Positions 27,590-36,662 of a stretch of 64,000 nt of DNA are shown piece by piece. Source of the stretch: Pseudoduganella ginsengisoli (GTDB lineage Bacteria > Pseudomonadota > Gammaproteobacteria > Burkholderiales > Burkholderiaceae_D); assembly GCF_009720865.1 (NCBI RefSeq), contig NZ_WNLA01000020.1:1-64000 (forward strand), written 5' to 3'. The position numbers were made by a program, and so were the translations under genes. Numbering within the stretch: position 1 is the first letter of the stretch; every line of letters begins with the position of its first letter. A model generated the notes under the pieces. The model had not been told where the DNA came from. It did no database searches and saw only the letters and a program-made list of their open reading frames with translations.

Positions 27590-29361
27590 ATCACCGTTTC
27601 GTGCTGCTGGCCACCGCGTTTGGCGTGGGCGGGCATTTTGCGCAAGTGTTGGATGCGTGGCGCCGGCGCGGGCCTGCCATTCCCACTGTCCCCGCTGCGG
27701 AAGATGCGCAGGGGCCGCGCGCGCTGGCCTGGCAAGCGGCACAGGCGTTGCATTACATTGCCGTGCTGCCCGCATTGCCGCCGGCCGCCGTGCTGGCCGT
27801 GGCGGACTTGCGTGCTCAATGGCCTGTGGACGTACCGGGTTTTCACCGTCTGTCGCTGGGCGACGTGACGCTGGATTTGCTGGTGGGAGACATCGAGCCA
27901 TGCTTGCAGCAATTGCAGGCGCGCGTGGACGCCGTGTATATGCCGCAGGCCGGCGTGGATTTGCGCACGGTCGCCAGACTGGCGCTGCCCGGTGCACAAC
28001 TGGCGATGCATGGCGCGGATGACGGCACGTTAAAAGCGCTGCGTTCGGCGGGCTTTACGCAGCAGGATTGCACATATTCATGGCTAGGCGAGGCCGATGC
28101 CGATGCCGTGTGTGCCGAATTCACCAGCCGCAAGCCGCAACCGCCCCGCGCCGCGCCGCCGGACCGCCGCGCCATCGTGGTCGGCGCAGGCATGGCCGGT
28201 GCCGCCATTTGCGAGCGGCTGGCGGCACGAGGCTGGGATCTCACCTTGATCGAGCGCCACGGCTTGCCGGCGCAGGAAGCATCCGGCAACCGTTCCGGCA
28301 TCTTCATGCCGCTGCTGTCGCGTGACGACAATATCCCGACCCGGCTGGCGCGCGCCGCGTATTTGTATGCGCAGCGGCGCTGGTGCGCGCTGGGCGGCTT
28401 GCATCCGGAAGCGCCAGTCGGCGCCGATGTAGCGGGACCGATTGCCGGCAGCCAGTGCGGCGTGCTGCAATTGGCGCGCGATGCGGAACACGCGGCGCTG
28501 CAGCGGGAAGTGGCCGCTGCATGGCGCTATCCGGAAGCGTATGTGCGCTGGGTCGATGCACAGCAGGCAGGCGCCATGCTGGGCGTTCCCGTGCCGCATG
28601 GCGGCTGGCTGTTTCCACAGGGCGGCTGGGCCAACCCCGGCTCGCTGTGCCGCGCCATGCTCGATGCGTGCGGCGCGCGGCTGGCGCGGATTTACCACCG
28701 CGAAGCCGTCACGTTGCTGCGTGCCGGCGGCCAGTGGCAAGTGCTGGATACGCAAGGACAGGTGCTGGCGCAGGCGCCCAATGTGATCCTGGCCAATAGC
28801 GCTGGTGCGCAATCGCTGGCGCAGACTGCCCAATTGCCGCTGTACACGATGCGGGGCCAGGTCACGCACGTGGATGCGCAAGCGTTTCCCAACCTGCCGC
28901 TGGTGGTTTGCCGCGAAGCGTACATCACGCCGGCCGTGCACGGGATCGTCAGCGCGGGCGCGACGTACGACGCGGACAAGGATGCGGCATTGTGGCCGGC
29001 CAGCCAGCAGGAAAACCTGGAGCGGGCGGCGGAAATTTTGCCGGGTGCGCTGGATCAGTTGAATCTGCCGCTGGCAGGGCGGGTAGGCTTCCGCTGCATG
29101 GTTCCGGACCGGCTGCCCCTGGTCGGCGCGCTGCCCGATTACAGCGCTGCGGGCGGAAAAGTCGAGCGCTTGCGCGACGTGCCGCGCCATCCCGGCTTAT
29201 ATGGCTTGCTGGCCTATGCGTCGCGCGGATTGATCTGGGCGCCGCTGGCGGCGGAAATCCTGGCCGCGCAACTGGAAAATGAACCACTGCCGCTGGAAAC
29301 CACGTTGGCGGCCGCGCTGGATCCCGGACGTTTCTTTTTAAAAGCATTGAAAAAGAATTAA
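27577..29361 (+). CDS. mnmC: MnmC-type tRNA wobble-uridine oxidoreductase with degenerate methyltransferase half
   Basis: A 594-residue homologue of bifunctional MnmC, which completes mnm5s2U34 in tRNA. The C-terminal FAD half (about 190-594) is intact: dinucleotide motif VVGAGMAGAAICERLA, GNRSGIFMPLLSRDDN and MRGQVTHV. The N-terminal half corresponds to the methyltransferase but lacks the first 50-60 residues. It reads ATAFGVG where GTGFGTG is expected, and VDAVYMPQAGVD where the catalytic DGFAP motif should be. Methyl transfer is therefore unlikely, and the protein probably works only as the MnmC2 oxidase. It overlaps tag. Confidence 0.85.
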   Translation: MPAINHRFVLLATAFGVGGHFAQVLDAWRRRGPAIPTVPAAEDAQGPRALAWQAAQALHYIAVLPALPPAAVLAVADLRAQWPVDVPGFHRLSLGDVTLDLLVGDIEPCLQQLQARVDAVYMPQAGVDLRTVARLALPGAQLAMHGADDGTLKALRSAGFTQQDCTYSWLGEADADAVCAEFTSRKPQPPRAAPPDRRAIVVGAGMAGAAICERLAARGWDLTLIERHGLPAQEASGNRSGIFMPLLSRDDNIPTRLARAAYLYAQRRWCALGGLHPEAPVGADVAGPIAGSQCGVLQLARDAEHAALQREVAAAWRYPEAYVRWVDAQQAGAMLGVPVPHGGWLFPQGGWANPGSLCRAMLDACGARLARIYHREAVTLLRAGGQWQVLDTQGQVLAQAPNVILANSAGAQSLAQTAQLPLYTMRGQVTHVDAQAFPNLPLVVCREAYITPAVHGIVSAGATYDADKDAALWPASQQENLERAAEILPGALDQLNLPLAGRVGFRCMVPDRLPLVGALPDYSAAGGKVERLRDVPRHPGLYGLLAYASRGLIWAPLAAEILAAQLENEPLPLETTLAAALDPGRFFLKALKKN

Positions 29362-29467
29362 TGTCCAGGACATGCCTTGTAGCATCCCGGCATCAAGCGT
29401 TCCCGCCCTGTTTGCCGCACTCGGTATAATGATGGCTCAGTATTGACACGTCCCGGAGCGCAACTGA

Positions 29468-30187
29468 ATGGAATACCAAGCGGAAGATCACGAAGGTGCA
29501 CCCGAGCTGTTCCTGTTCCTGGCATCCACCGCACATGACATGAAAAATTCCATCAGCGTGCTGACCGGCACGCTGGAGGGACTGCTTGGCAATCGCGACG
29601 ATGTCAACCAATCCGCTTACCCGCAACTGGCGCAAATGCTCTACCAGACCAAGCGCCTCAATGACAATTTGATCCAGCTGCTGGCGCTGTACAAGCAGGT
29701 CGGCAAGCCGGAATACCCGTTCGACCCGCGCCCCCAGCACATAGGCGAACTGGTGCAGCAAGTCGCTTCGCAAGCGAAAGTGTTGCTCGAATCCAAGAAA
29801 ATTATTTTGCAAGCGGATTTCCCTCAAGACATGGTGTGGACCTTCGATGAAGACCTCATCATCGGGATGTTGACGCAAGCCATCAATAACGCTGTGCGCT
29901 ATACGCACGACACGATCCGCATTGCCGTGGCAGAAAGCGAAGGCTTCCTGGAAATCCGCGTGGAAGACAATGGCGCAGGCTTCCCGCAATCGATGATTGA
30001 AGCCGGTGAATCGGCCATGAGCGGCCATACGGCTGGCGTGAACTTCATGACCAACAGCAGTGGCCTGGGCCTGTATTTCGCCAGCGAAGTGGCGAAGATG
30101 CATAAATACCGCCAGCGCACGGGCAGCATCCGCCTGGAAAATGGCGGGGTGCTGGGCGGCGGCGTGTTCGTGGTGAGACTGCCGTGA
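29468..30187 (+). CDS. Soluble sensor histidine kinase
   Basis: A 239-residue cytoplasmic kinase without membrane segments or a sensor domain. The phospho-acceptor His is in STAHDMKNSISVLTG (about residue 23). The ATPase boxes are N (NAVRYT), G1 (DNGAGF) and G2 (GLGLYF). It overlaps the response-regulator gene by four bases (GTGA), so they form a cognate pair. A TATAAT at 29425-29430 is a possible -10 element. The input is probably a partner protein. Confidence 0.87.
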   Translation: MEYQAEDHEGAPELFLFLASTAHDMKNSISVLTGTLEGLLGNRDDVNQSAYPQLAQMLYQTKRLNDNLIQLLALYKQVGKPEYPFDPRPQHIGELVQQVASQAKVLLESKKIILQADFPQDMVWTFDEDLIIGMLTQAINNAVRYTHDTIRIAVAESEGFLEIRVEDNGAGFPQSMIEAGESAMSGHTAGVNFMTNSSGLGLYFASEVAKMHKYRQRTGSIRLENGGVLGGGVFVVRLP

Positions 30188-31902
30188 ACAGCGCCTTGAC
30201 CAATGCGCTGCATCCTGCCGCGGTTGCCGCGGCAGCGGCCAATATCGACTGGACGGAAAAGCGCTATCTGATCGTTGATGACTTTGTCGGCATCCGCCAG
30301 CTATTGCGCGAAACCTTGCGCAACCTGGGCGCCAAGCATTTCGACCAGGCGGCCAGCGGCGGCGAAGCCATGACCATGCTGGCCAAGACCCCGTATGACG
30401 TGGTGCTGTGCGACTTCAACCTGGGCGAAGGCAAGAATGGCCAGCAAGTGCTGGAAGAATGCCGCATCCGTAATTTGCTGGCGCCGTCCAGCGTGTTCTT
30501 GATGGTGTCGGCGGAAAAAAGCGTGGAATCCGTGATGGGGGCGGCGGAACACCAGCCGGATGCCTACATCATCAAGCCGATCACGGAAGGCGTGTTACTG
30601 ACGCGCTTGAACCGCGTCTGGCAAAAAAAGCAGATCTTTCGCGAGATTGACCAGGCGTTCCTGGAAAAAGATTATCTGCGCGCCGCCAAGCTGTGCGACG
30701 AGCAAATCGCTGTCCATAAGCTGCACGAAATCGACTTGCTGCGCATGAAGGCCACGCTGTTGCTGAAAGCCGGCGAGCCGGAAAAAGCCCGCGCGGTCTA
30801 TGAGCAGGTGCTCGATGACCGCGATTACAACTGGGCCCGTACGGGCTTAGGCAAAATCCGCATGAACAATGGCGACCACGAAGCGGCGCGCCAGATGTTC
30901 CAGGGCGTGATTGCGGAAAACCGCTTTTATATCGATGCGTATGACCAGTTGGCAACCGCGTATCAATTGATGGGCAAGCTGGAAGAATCGTGCGATGTGC
31001 TGGAAAAAGCCGCCAAGATGTCGCCCAATTCCGTAGTGCGCCAGCGCCGGCTGGGCCAGGCTGCGCTTAAATTGAACAATATCCCGCTGGCGGAACGCGC
31101 GTTCCGCAAATGTATCGCCATCGGTGAATATTCCATCATGAAGACGGTCGATGCGTACTTTGGCTTGGCGCGGATTTGCGGCCAGAAAAATGACGCCAAG
31201 GAAGCGCTACAAATCCTGGGCATCGCGCAGCGCGAATTCACCGGCGACCTGGTGCAGCTGCGCGCCAAAATCACGGAAGGGCTGGTCTACCACGAAAGTG
31301 GCGACTACCGCCGCGCCCGCAAAACCGGCGATGAGCTGGAAGACATGCTGAACAACGATCCCGAGCGTCCAGACACGCCGACGTGCATGGAATTGTCGAC
31401 CCTGCTGTTCGCCGTGGGTGTCAAGGATGCGCCCGTGGATTTGCTGTGTTACGTGATCAAGAATAACCACGACAACACAGTGTTGCTGGACGAAGTGCAG
31501 GAAATTTTCGAGAAAGCCCGCATGGGTGAAGAAGGCGCCGAGTTGATCAAGTCCGCCCGCAAGGAAGCCGCCGACATGATGAATAAAGGCGTGCTGTTGT
31601 GGAAGACCGGCAAGCTGGCCGAGGCCGTGGCGTGGATGCGCACGGCGCGCGAAGCATTGCCCAACAATATGCGTATCTTGTTCAACTCGGCCCAGATCTT
31701 GATTTCACACATGCAGCAGCATGGCTATAGCCGTGATTTGATGGATGAAGCCAATGGTGTGTTGATGCACGTCGATAACATCGCCCCGGGCCAGCAGCGC
31801 TTTGCACAATTGATTGAGCAATTGGCGCTGCTGATGCCCCGCAAGGAAGCGCCGCCGATTGAAAACTTCGGTTTTGACGAGGAGGGCGGCGCCGCCGCGT
31901 AG
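30184..31902 (+). CDS. Response regulator with TPR output
   Basis: A 572-residue response regulator. Residues 26-145 form a receiver with the acidic VDD pair, phospho-Asp in VVLCDFNLG and Lys in YIIKP. Residues 150-560 are tetratricopeptide repeats instead of a DNA-binding domain, so output is by protein contact. The start is GTG and overlaps the kinase stop. A hairpin-forming repeat lies seven bases after the stop. Confidence 0.87.
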   Translation: MNSALTNALHPAAVAAAAANIDWTEKRYLIVDDFVGIRQLLRETLRNLGAKHFDQAASGGEAMTMLAKTPYDVVLCDFNLGEGKNGQQVLEECRIRNLLAPSSVFLMVSAEKSVESVMGAAEHQPDAYIIKPITEGVLLTRLNRVWQKKQIFREIDQAFLEKDYLRAAKLCDEQIAVHKLHEIDLLRMKATLLLKAGEPEKARAVYEQVLDDRDYNWARTGLGKIRMNNGDHEAARQMFQGVIAENRFYIDAYDQLATAYQLMGKLEESCDVLEKAAKMSPNSVVRQRRLGQAALKLNNIPLAERAFRKCIAIGEYSIMKTVDAYFGLARICGQKNDAKEALQILGIAQREFTGDLVQLRAKITEGLVYHESGDYRRARKTGDELEDMLNNDPERPDTPTCMELSTLLFAVGVKDAPVDLLCYVIKNNHDNTVLLDEVQEIFEKARMGEEGAELIKSARKEAADMMNKGVLLWKTGKLAEAVAWMRTAREALPNNMRILFNSAQILISHMQQHGYSRDLMDEANGVLMHVDNIAPGQQRFAQLIEQLALLMPRKEAPPIENFGFDEEGGAAA

Positions 31903-31908
31903 CTGGCA

Positions 31909-32009
31909 AAGGCTGTTTGAAAATGACTGCAGCCAGGCGCTGCGCCGCAGACAGTGCACCTGCACGGCAAGGCGCGGCAACAACGCTGCGGGCTTTTTGA
32001 GACGGCCTT
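31909..32009. repeat. Dispersed ~100-base repeat element with inverted ends
   Basis: The left end AAGGCTGTTTGAAAA and right end CTTTTTGAGACGGCCTT are imperfect inverted repeats. The inner part (GGCGCTGCGCCGCAGACAGTGC onward, quoted only in part here) aligns with the reverse complement of the 77-base repeats at 20161-20399. The ACAGTGC, TGCACGGC and CAACGACGCTGCGG-like blocks are shared. It starts seven bases after a stop codon, as the array does, and could fold into a long stem as a 3' element. Confidence 0.7.
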
Positions 32010-32048
32010 CCTGGCAGTGCAATGTAGTACTAGAAAAAGGAGACATAC

Positions 32049-32264
32049 ATGCGCGACATCGCCAAGGAAGTGTACGGCAAGATGAAAATCGGTGCGGCGG
32101 CGTGGATACGGCCAGTCAGCGCCAAAGGCGACACCATCGCTTCATTCCAGTCCGCGCATGATGGCGCGAAACAGCTGGCTGAAGAAGGCTTGATTCAAAT
32201 CGTGAAGGTGCAGCGGCAGGAAGATGGTTTGATTGAAGCGATCCGCATACAAAGGCTGGCCTAG
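32049..32264 (+). CDS. Small hypothetical protein (71 aa)
   Basis: A 71-residue soluble basic protein (MRDIAKEVYGKMKIGAAAWIRP at the start, partly quoted) with a strong AAGGAGA ribosome site ten bases upstream. I recognise no family. It ends in a short hairpin region and is convergent with phaM. A clean ribosome site and codon bias like its neighbours support it as a real gene. Confidence 0.65.
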   Translation: MRDIAKEVYGKMKIGAAAWIRPVSAKGDTIASFQSAHDGAKQLAEEGLIQIVKVQRQEDGLIEAIRIQRLA

Positions 32265-32283
32265 GGCGGTATAAGAACCGCCC
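32264..32283. terminator. Short hairpin between convergent genes
   Basis: GGGCGGT-ATAAGA-ACCGCCC is a seven-pair stem with a six-base loop at the 3' end of the small gene and before the end of the convergent phaM. There is no T-run, so it is not a classical intrinsic terminator on either strand. Confidence 0.35.
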
Positions 32284-32295
32284 CCGGAAGTATCG

Positions 32296-33129
32296 TTACT
32301 TCGCCGCCGGCTTGACTGCTTTTTTCGCTGCCGGCTTGCGCGCAGCTTTTTTCTCCGGCGCCGCTTCTTTGCCCGGCACTACAGGTGCGCTGGCCGTTGC
32401 TGCCTGCGCAGCCGCAGCCGCCTTGTTTAACGGCTTGGTCGCCGCCTGCGTGGCGGCCTGGGCAAACTTGGTGGCCGCTTCCGTGGCGCGGGCGGCGGCG
32501 CCCGTCACGGCTTCGGCCGACATGGCGCTCGTCACGGCCTGCTTGAATTGTTCTTGCAGTAAATTCCACCACACCGACGGGTTGGCCAGGCCGGCTGCCG
32601 CCATCGCGTCATTGGCGCCGGCTGGCGCTTGCGCCGGTGCGGCGCTGGCCGGCGCGGCTTCCGCTGCGGGCGCCGGCGCTTCCGCTTTCACTTCCGTTTT
32701 CACTTCCGGTTTGGCTTCTTCCTTGGCTTCCTTGGGAGCAGGCCCCGGCGCGCCAGGCTGCAGCGCTTCCGCTGCATGCTGGAAGAACGCGGAAGCATAA
32801 GGAATCGATTCAAACAGGGATTTGGTATCTTTTTCGCCTGGCTGCTGCACGGCAGTGGCCAGCGATTTGCCCATGGATTTCAGCGTGGCGATGGTATTGC
32901 GCTGCACTTCCAGCGCCTGGATGCTGCCGCGGACCATGCTGGAATTTAAATTCAGCCAGGCTTCGACTGCCTTCAAGTCATTGATCTTCTTGTCCAGTTC
33001 ATCAACGGACAACGTGGGCGCGGCAATGCCGGGCACGACGCCCATGCTGCCCCATAAGTTCTTGACGAAATCAAGCGTGTCAGTCATTACGGCAGCGCCC
33101 GGAATATTGGGCATTTGAGGTAAAGCCAT
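32296..33129 (-). CDS. phaM: PhaM-type polyhydroxyalkanoate granule-associated protein
   Basis: A 278-residue protein. The N-terminal 120 residues match PhaM, including DTLDFVKNLWGSM, LSVDELDKKINDLKAVEAWLNLN (quoted in part) and IQALEVQRNTIATLKSMG. A Pro/Ala/Glu/Lys-rich linker follows, and the tail is lysine-rich with PAAKKA-type repeats, like histone H1. PhaM activates PHA synthase and tethers granules to nucleoid DNA. The ATG at 33129 has AGGAG upstream. No PHA synthase gene is in the window. Confidence 0.85.
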   Translation of the reverse strand: MALPQMPNIPGAAVMTDTLDFVKNLWGSMGVVPGIAAPTLSVDELDKKINDLKAVEAWLNLNSSMVRGSIQALEVQRNTIATLKSMGKSLATAVQQPGEKDTKSLFESIPYASAFFQHAAEALQPGAPGPAPKEAKEEAKPEVKTEVKAEAPAPAAEAAPASAAPAQAPAGANDAMAAAGLANPSVWWNLLQEQFKQAVTSAMSAEAVTGAAARATEAATKFAQAATQAATKPLNKAAAAAQAATASAPVVPGKEAAPEKKAARKPAAKKAVKPAAK

Positions 33130-33220
33130 AGCTGGTCTCCTATAGGACGAATGGCAAGCGTAGCAGATATTCAAGTGGGCGTGTCAGCCGGCCTGCCGGG
33201 CAAGGCGTTAAACTAGCGCA

Positions 33221-34333
33221 ATGACGAAATCTGCTTCTCTTTTTTTCCGCTCCCGGCGCACGCTGGTGCTGTGCGCAGCCACCGTGGCTTTGCATTTCGT
33301 CACCATCGACTGGCTGGGTTCCCGTCTTGGCGCGCAGCCTGCCGCACCGCTGAAACCTTCCGTCGCCACCGTGCGCCTGCCATTGCCGGAGCAAAAAGCC
33401 AGCGGCACGCCGCCGCCCGACCTCGCACCCAGCCAGCCGCCAGCCATGCCGCAGCACGCGCGCAAAGCCAAGCCTGTCCCGCTGCCGCAGCCGGATGCCG
33501 CTGTCGCGCTGCCGCCGGACAATGGCGCGCTATCCGGGCCGCAAGCCGTCGTGGAGCAGGCCGTGGCGGCTTTGCCCATGCCGCAAATCGAACCGGAACC
33601 GGCGCCGCCAGCGCCACAAGCGGCTCCGGCGCAAGAGCCCACCGGCACGCGCCGTTATCAAGTCAACATCCCGCCATCGGCCACGTTCGACCTGGAATTG
33701 ACGCGCACGGATGCCAAGGGCGCGAACTGGAATGCGTCCGGCAAAATGGTGTGGCAGACCGATGGCAGCAAGTACAAAGTCACGGTGGAAGCAGGCTTGT
33801 CGATGCTGGTGGCGCGCGTGAATCTGCTGGAATTGAACAGCGAAGGCGACATCGATGACGCGGGGATCGCGCCCCGTGAATTTACTGAAAAGCGGCGCGG
33901 CCGCGCGATGACTGCCACACATTTCCAGCGCAACGAAGGCCGCATTACGTTTTCCGCCAGTGAACGCAGCTATCCGCTGCTGACCGGGGCGCAAGACCGC
34001 GCCACCATTCCCTTCCAGCTGGCTGCCATCGGCCGCGCCAACGTCAACCAGATGGGCGGCGACATCGACATCCTCGTCAGCGATAACCGCGAGGCGGCGA
34101 TTTACCGCTTCCAGCTGGTGGGCGAAGAAGAAATTGACACGAAGATGGGCCGTCTCATTACGTGGCATGTGAGCCGTCCGCCCAAGCCGGGTTCCTATTC
34201 CGCCCGGCTCGATATCTGGCTGGCGCCATCGCTGCAGTGGTTCCCGGTACAAATACGCAATACGGAAGCCAACGGTGCGTTGACGACGCAGACCGTCAGC
34301 AAGATTTCCCTGAATAACGTGAAAGAACAATGA
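33221..34333 (+). CDS. DUF3108 protein with N-terminal membrane anchor
   Basis: A 370-residue protein. One transmembrane helix (about 12-32) is followed by a Pro/Ala-rich periplasmic stretch (about 40-145), similar to spacer regions of TonB-like proteins. A DUF3108 beta domain then covers about 148-365. The family is found in the periplasm, often next to polysaccharide or lipid genes, with unknown function. It overlaps the next gene by four bases (ATGA), which encodes a second DUF3108 protein, so the pair probably acts together. Confidence 0.8.
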   Translation: MTKSASLFFRSRRTLVLCAATVALHFVTIDWLGSRLGAQPAAPLKPSVATVRLPLPEQKASGTPPPDLAPSQPPAMPQHARKAKPVPLPQPDAAVALPPDNGALSGPQAVVEQAVAALPMPQIEPEPAPPAPQAAPAQEPTGTRRYQVNIPPSATFDLELTRTDAKGANWNASGKMVWQTDGSKYKVTVEAGLSMLVARVNLLELNSEGDIDDAGIAPREFTEKRRGRAMTATHFQRNEGRITFSASERSYPLLTGAQDRATIPFQLAAIGRANVNQMGGDIDILVSDNREAAIYRFQLVGEEEIDTKMGRLITWHVSRPPKPGSYSARLDIWLAPSLQWFPVQIRNTEANGALTTQTVSKISLNNVKEQ

Positions 34334-35079
34334 ATAAACGAACTTTCCTCTCGGCTGCCCTGGTGGCGCTCATGGCCGTTGCGCCGCTATCGCACGCAAC
34401 TGACAGCCACCCCAGCACCAAGCGCACTTTCAGCCTGCCGCCATCAGCGGACCTGGTGTATTCCATCAAGGCCCGCCAGCGCAGCATTGCCATCAATGGC
34501 GACGCCACCGTGCAATGGCGCCATGGCGATGGCAAATACAGCCTGCATACGGTCAGCCACGCGGGCATCTTCGGCAAAATCCTGGAAAACCACAGCGAAG
34601 GGGACGTCGACGATTATGGCCTGGCGCCGGAAACGTTCCAGGAAAAGCGCTTCCGCAAAGAGCCGACCACGGCGACCTTCCACCGCGACAGCAAGACCAT
34701 CACCTTCAGCAAGGGCGATGAAAGCTATCCGATCAAGGGCGGGGAGCAGGACCGCACCAGCGCCCCGTGGCAACTGGTTGCCCAGGCGCGCAGCAACCCG
34801 GACAAATTCACGCCTGGTTCGCAATGGGCCTACTTTGTCGCCGGCCGGCGCGATGCGGAACCGTGGGTATTCAAGACCGTGGGCAAGGAAACCGTGCAGA
34901 CAGGGACCGGCGCCGTGGAAGCCGTGCACTTCGTGAAGTCGCCGCCGAAGAGCGACGCCAGCCAGCAAGTGGACTTGTGGCTGGCGCCGGGGCTGGATTG
35001 GTACCCGGTTCGAATCCGCTTTGTCGATGACGATGGCGACTATGTCGACCAGTTGCTGGAAAAGGTCGTCAAAAAATAA
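34330..35079 (+). CDS. Secreted DUF3108 protein
   Basis: A 249-residue periplasmic protein with a signal peptide at 1-22 (ending PLSHA). DUF3108 covers most of the rest. It is paralogous to the preceding protein; both share the pattern from the SEGDVDDYGLAPETFQEKR-type motif to the DLWLAPGLDWYPVRIR-type motif near the end. ATGA overlap couples its translation to the upstream gene. The function is unknown, and a lipid-binding beta-barrel-like role is only a guess. Confidence 0.8.
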   Translation: MNKRTFLSAALVALMAVAPLSHATDSHPSTKRTFSLPPSADLVYSIKARQRSIAINGDATVQWRHGDGKYSLHTVSHAGIFGKILENHSEGDVDDYGLAPETFQEKRFRKEPTTATFHRDSKTITFSKGDESYPIKGGEQDRTSAPWQLVAQARSNPDKFTPGSQWAYFVAGRRDAEPWVFKTVGKETVQTGTGAVEAVHFVKSPPKSDASQQVDLWLAPGLDWYPVRIRFVDDDGDYVDQLLEKVVKK

Positions 35080-35142
35080 GTTCGCCGTCGATAGGTGTGT
35101 TGCAGGGATTGCCTTTGATTTCAGCAGCTTAGCTTCCGGAAC

Positions 35143-35151
35143 TGCTATACT
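35143..35151 (+). promoter_or_regulatory. Extended -10 promoter of the mks operon
   Basis: TGCTATACT is a TGn extended -10 element 59 bases before the mksF start. No good -35 is seen 17 bases upstream, which is usual for extended -10 promoters. Confidence 0.4.
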
Positions 35152-35210
35152 GACGCCCCTCCGCGAGCATTGCCTTTGCGGTGTGATAAAAATGGCAACT
35201 CCGGATCAGC

Positions 35211-36662
35211 ATGAACGACATATTGGCAAGCGCTGCCCTGGCTTTGGAAGCGGGAGCAGCATCAAATCCCTCTGAACAAGAGCAGAATGATGCGCTGCAG
35301 GCGCATTTCCAGCCCCATATTGCGGCTGATGAAATCGAACAGGTTTACCACCTGAAGCGTGCGCAGCCGCTGCTGCAAGTGTTTACAGCGCTGTTCCACG
35401 GCGGCTTCGAAGGCGTGTTAGTGCGCCTGCTGGTGCTGCGCGAGCTGGCTGCCGATACCAGCGTCTCGTCGTTCACCCGTGCCGACATCAATACCCGCCT
35501 CGCTTACCTGCTGCCGGAAAGCCTGGAAACCGTGCTGATGCGCCTGCGCTCGAACCAGTTGCTGGCATGGGATGCGCAGCAGGGCGTGTACCGCGTGACG
35601 CCGATAGCCCGCAACGTGCTGGCGGCGCTGGACAGCCTGCTGAACCTCGGCAAAGAAGAAGATGACGCGGAAATGGGCTTCCTGCTGTCGCAAGTGGCCG
35701 GCGCGCAAGCCGTGGGCGGCGTGACGGCCGACCAGTTGCAGCATTTGCTGGGCCGTCTGGTCGAATTGACGGAAGAATTCCGCGACGCGATTGCGTCCGG
35801 CTCCGAATTCCGCCTGCGCGAATCGCAGGCCAAGTGGCACATGGCGTGCGACTGGGTGGAAAAAGGGTCGGAAATCCTGCGCACCATCACGTCCGATGAA
35901 AACGCGGATGCATCCACGCACCGCGTGGCGCAGGCGATTGGCCGCGCCCAGAGCGCGCTGTTGAATATGCAGGGCATGTTCTCGCGCGCGCTGAACCAGA
36001 TTGAGCGCCAGCGCGTGCATTTGGGCCAGTCCGGCCTGTCCACCACGGACATCAAGCGCTGGCTGCTGGAACATGAAGATTTGGCGCAACTGGCCGTCGA
36101 TGCCATCGACCAGCCGGTGGTGCCGCTGTTTATTACCCCTGCCGAAATGATCGACGTGGCGGAAACGGAATTGCTGGCAGACCGCGCCGGCGTGGTGCAA
36201 AACGGCTTGCCGACCGGTGAAGATGCGCCGACCACCATCAATGACAACCCGGCCATGCAGCAGGAATTGAATGACTGGATCGCGCGCCTGTCCGACTTCG
36301 CTGCACTGGGCAATTTCCCCAGTGTGGCAGAGGAAGCGCCGAAATCCGTGCCGGTGCACGAATCCGTGCTGCCGGCCAGCTTCGCCGTTGCATCGTACCG
36401 CGCGTCGCTGTTGCCGCTGCTGGGCGATGCGGCCGAAGCCAACCTGCAAGGCGCCACCGCCGAACTGGCGCGCCTGCCGGTGACGTTTACGCCGACCGAT
36501 GACATGGTGTACCTCGACGACCCGGAAGTGGCCGGGATGTCGGTTGCGACGCTGTCGCTGAACGCGGCGCCGCTGCCGGATGGCATGGCCGAGAAGATGG
36601 CTGTGCTGTCGCAGAACATGGACCTGGCAGTGGGCAACAAAGAGAACAAAGATAATGAGTGA
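35211..36662 (+). CDS. mksF: MksF-type kleisin of a condensin complex
   Basis: A 483-residue protein that fits the kleisin (MksF, JetA in Wadjet nomenclature) of a bacterial condensin. A winged-helix N-terminal part (about 40-130) is followed by helical regions. It is the first gene of a three-gene operon whose last product is an SMC-like ATPase. The length agrees with other MksF proteins (about 480). Its 3' end overlaps the next gene by eight bases. The kleisin bridges the ATPase heads and binds MksE. The assignment rests mainly on operon order and length. Confidence 0.75.
   Translation: MNDILASAALALEAGAASNPSEQEQNDALQAHFQPHIAADEIEQVYHLKRAQPLLQVFTALFHGGFEGVLVRLLVLRELAADTSVSSFTRADINTRLAYLLPESLETVLMRLRSNQLLAWDAQQGVYRVTPIARNVLAALDSLLNLGKEEDDAEMGFLLSQVAGAQAVGGVTADQLQHLLGRLVELTEEFRDAIASGSEFRLRESQAKWHMACDWVEKGSEILRTITSDENADASTHRVAQAIGRAQSALLNMQGMFSRALNQIERQRVHLGQSGLSTTDIKRWLLEHEDLAQLAVDAIDQPVVPLFITPAEMIDVAETELLADRAGVVQNGLPTGEDAPTTINDNPAMQQELNDWIARLSDFAALGNFPSVAEEAPKSVPVHESVLPASFAVASYRASLLPLLGDAAEANLQGATAELARLPVTFTPTDDMVYLDDPEVAGMSVATLSLNAAPLPDGMAEKMAVLSQNMDLAVGNKENKDNE

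Noticed and set aside
35007..35017. GGTTCGAATCC, a tRNA T-arm-like sequence
   Set aside because: It lies inside the coding region of a DUF3108 gene and no acceptor, D or anticodon arms can be formed around it.
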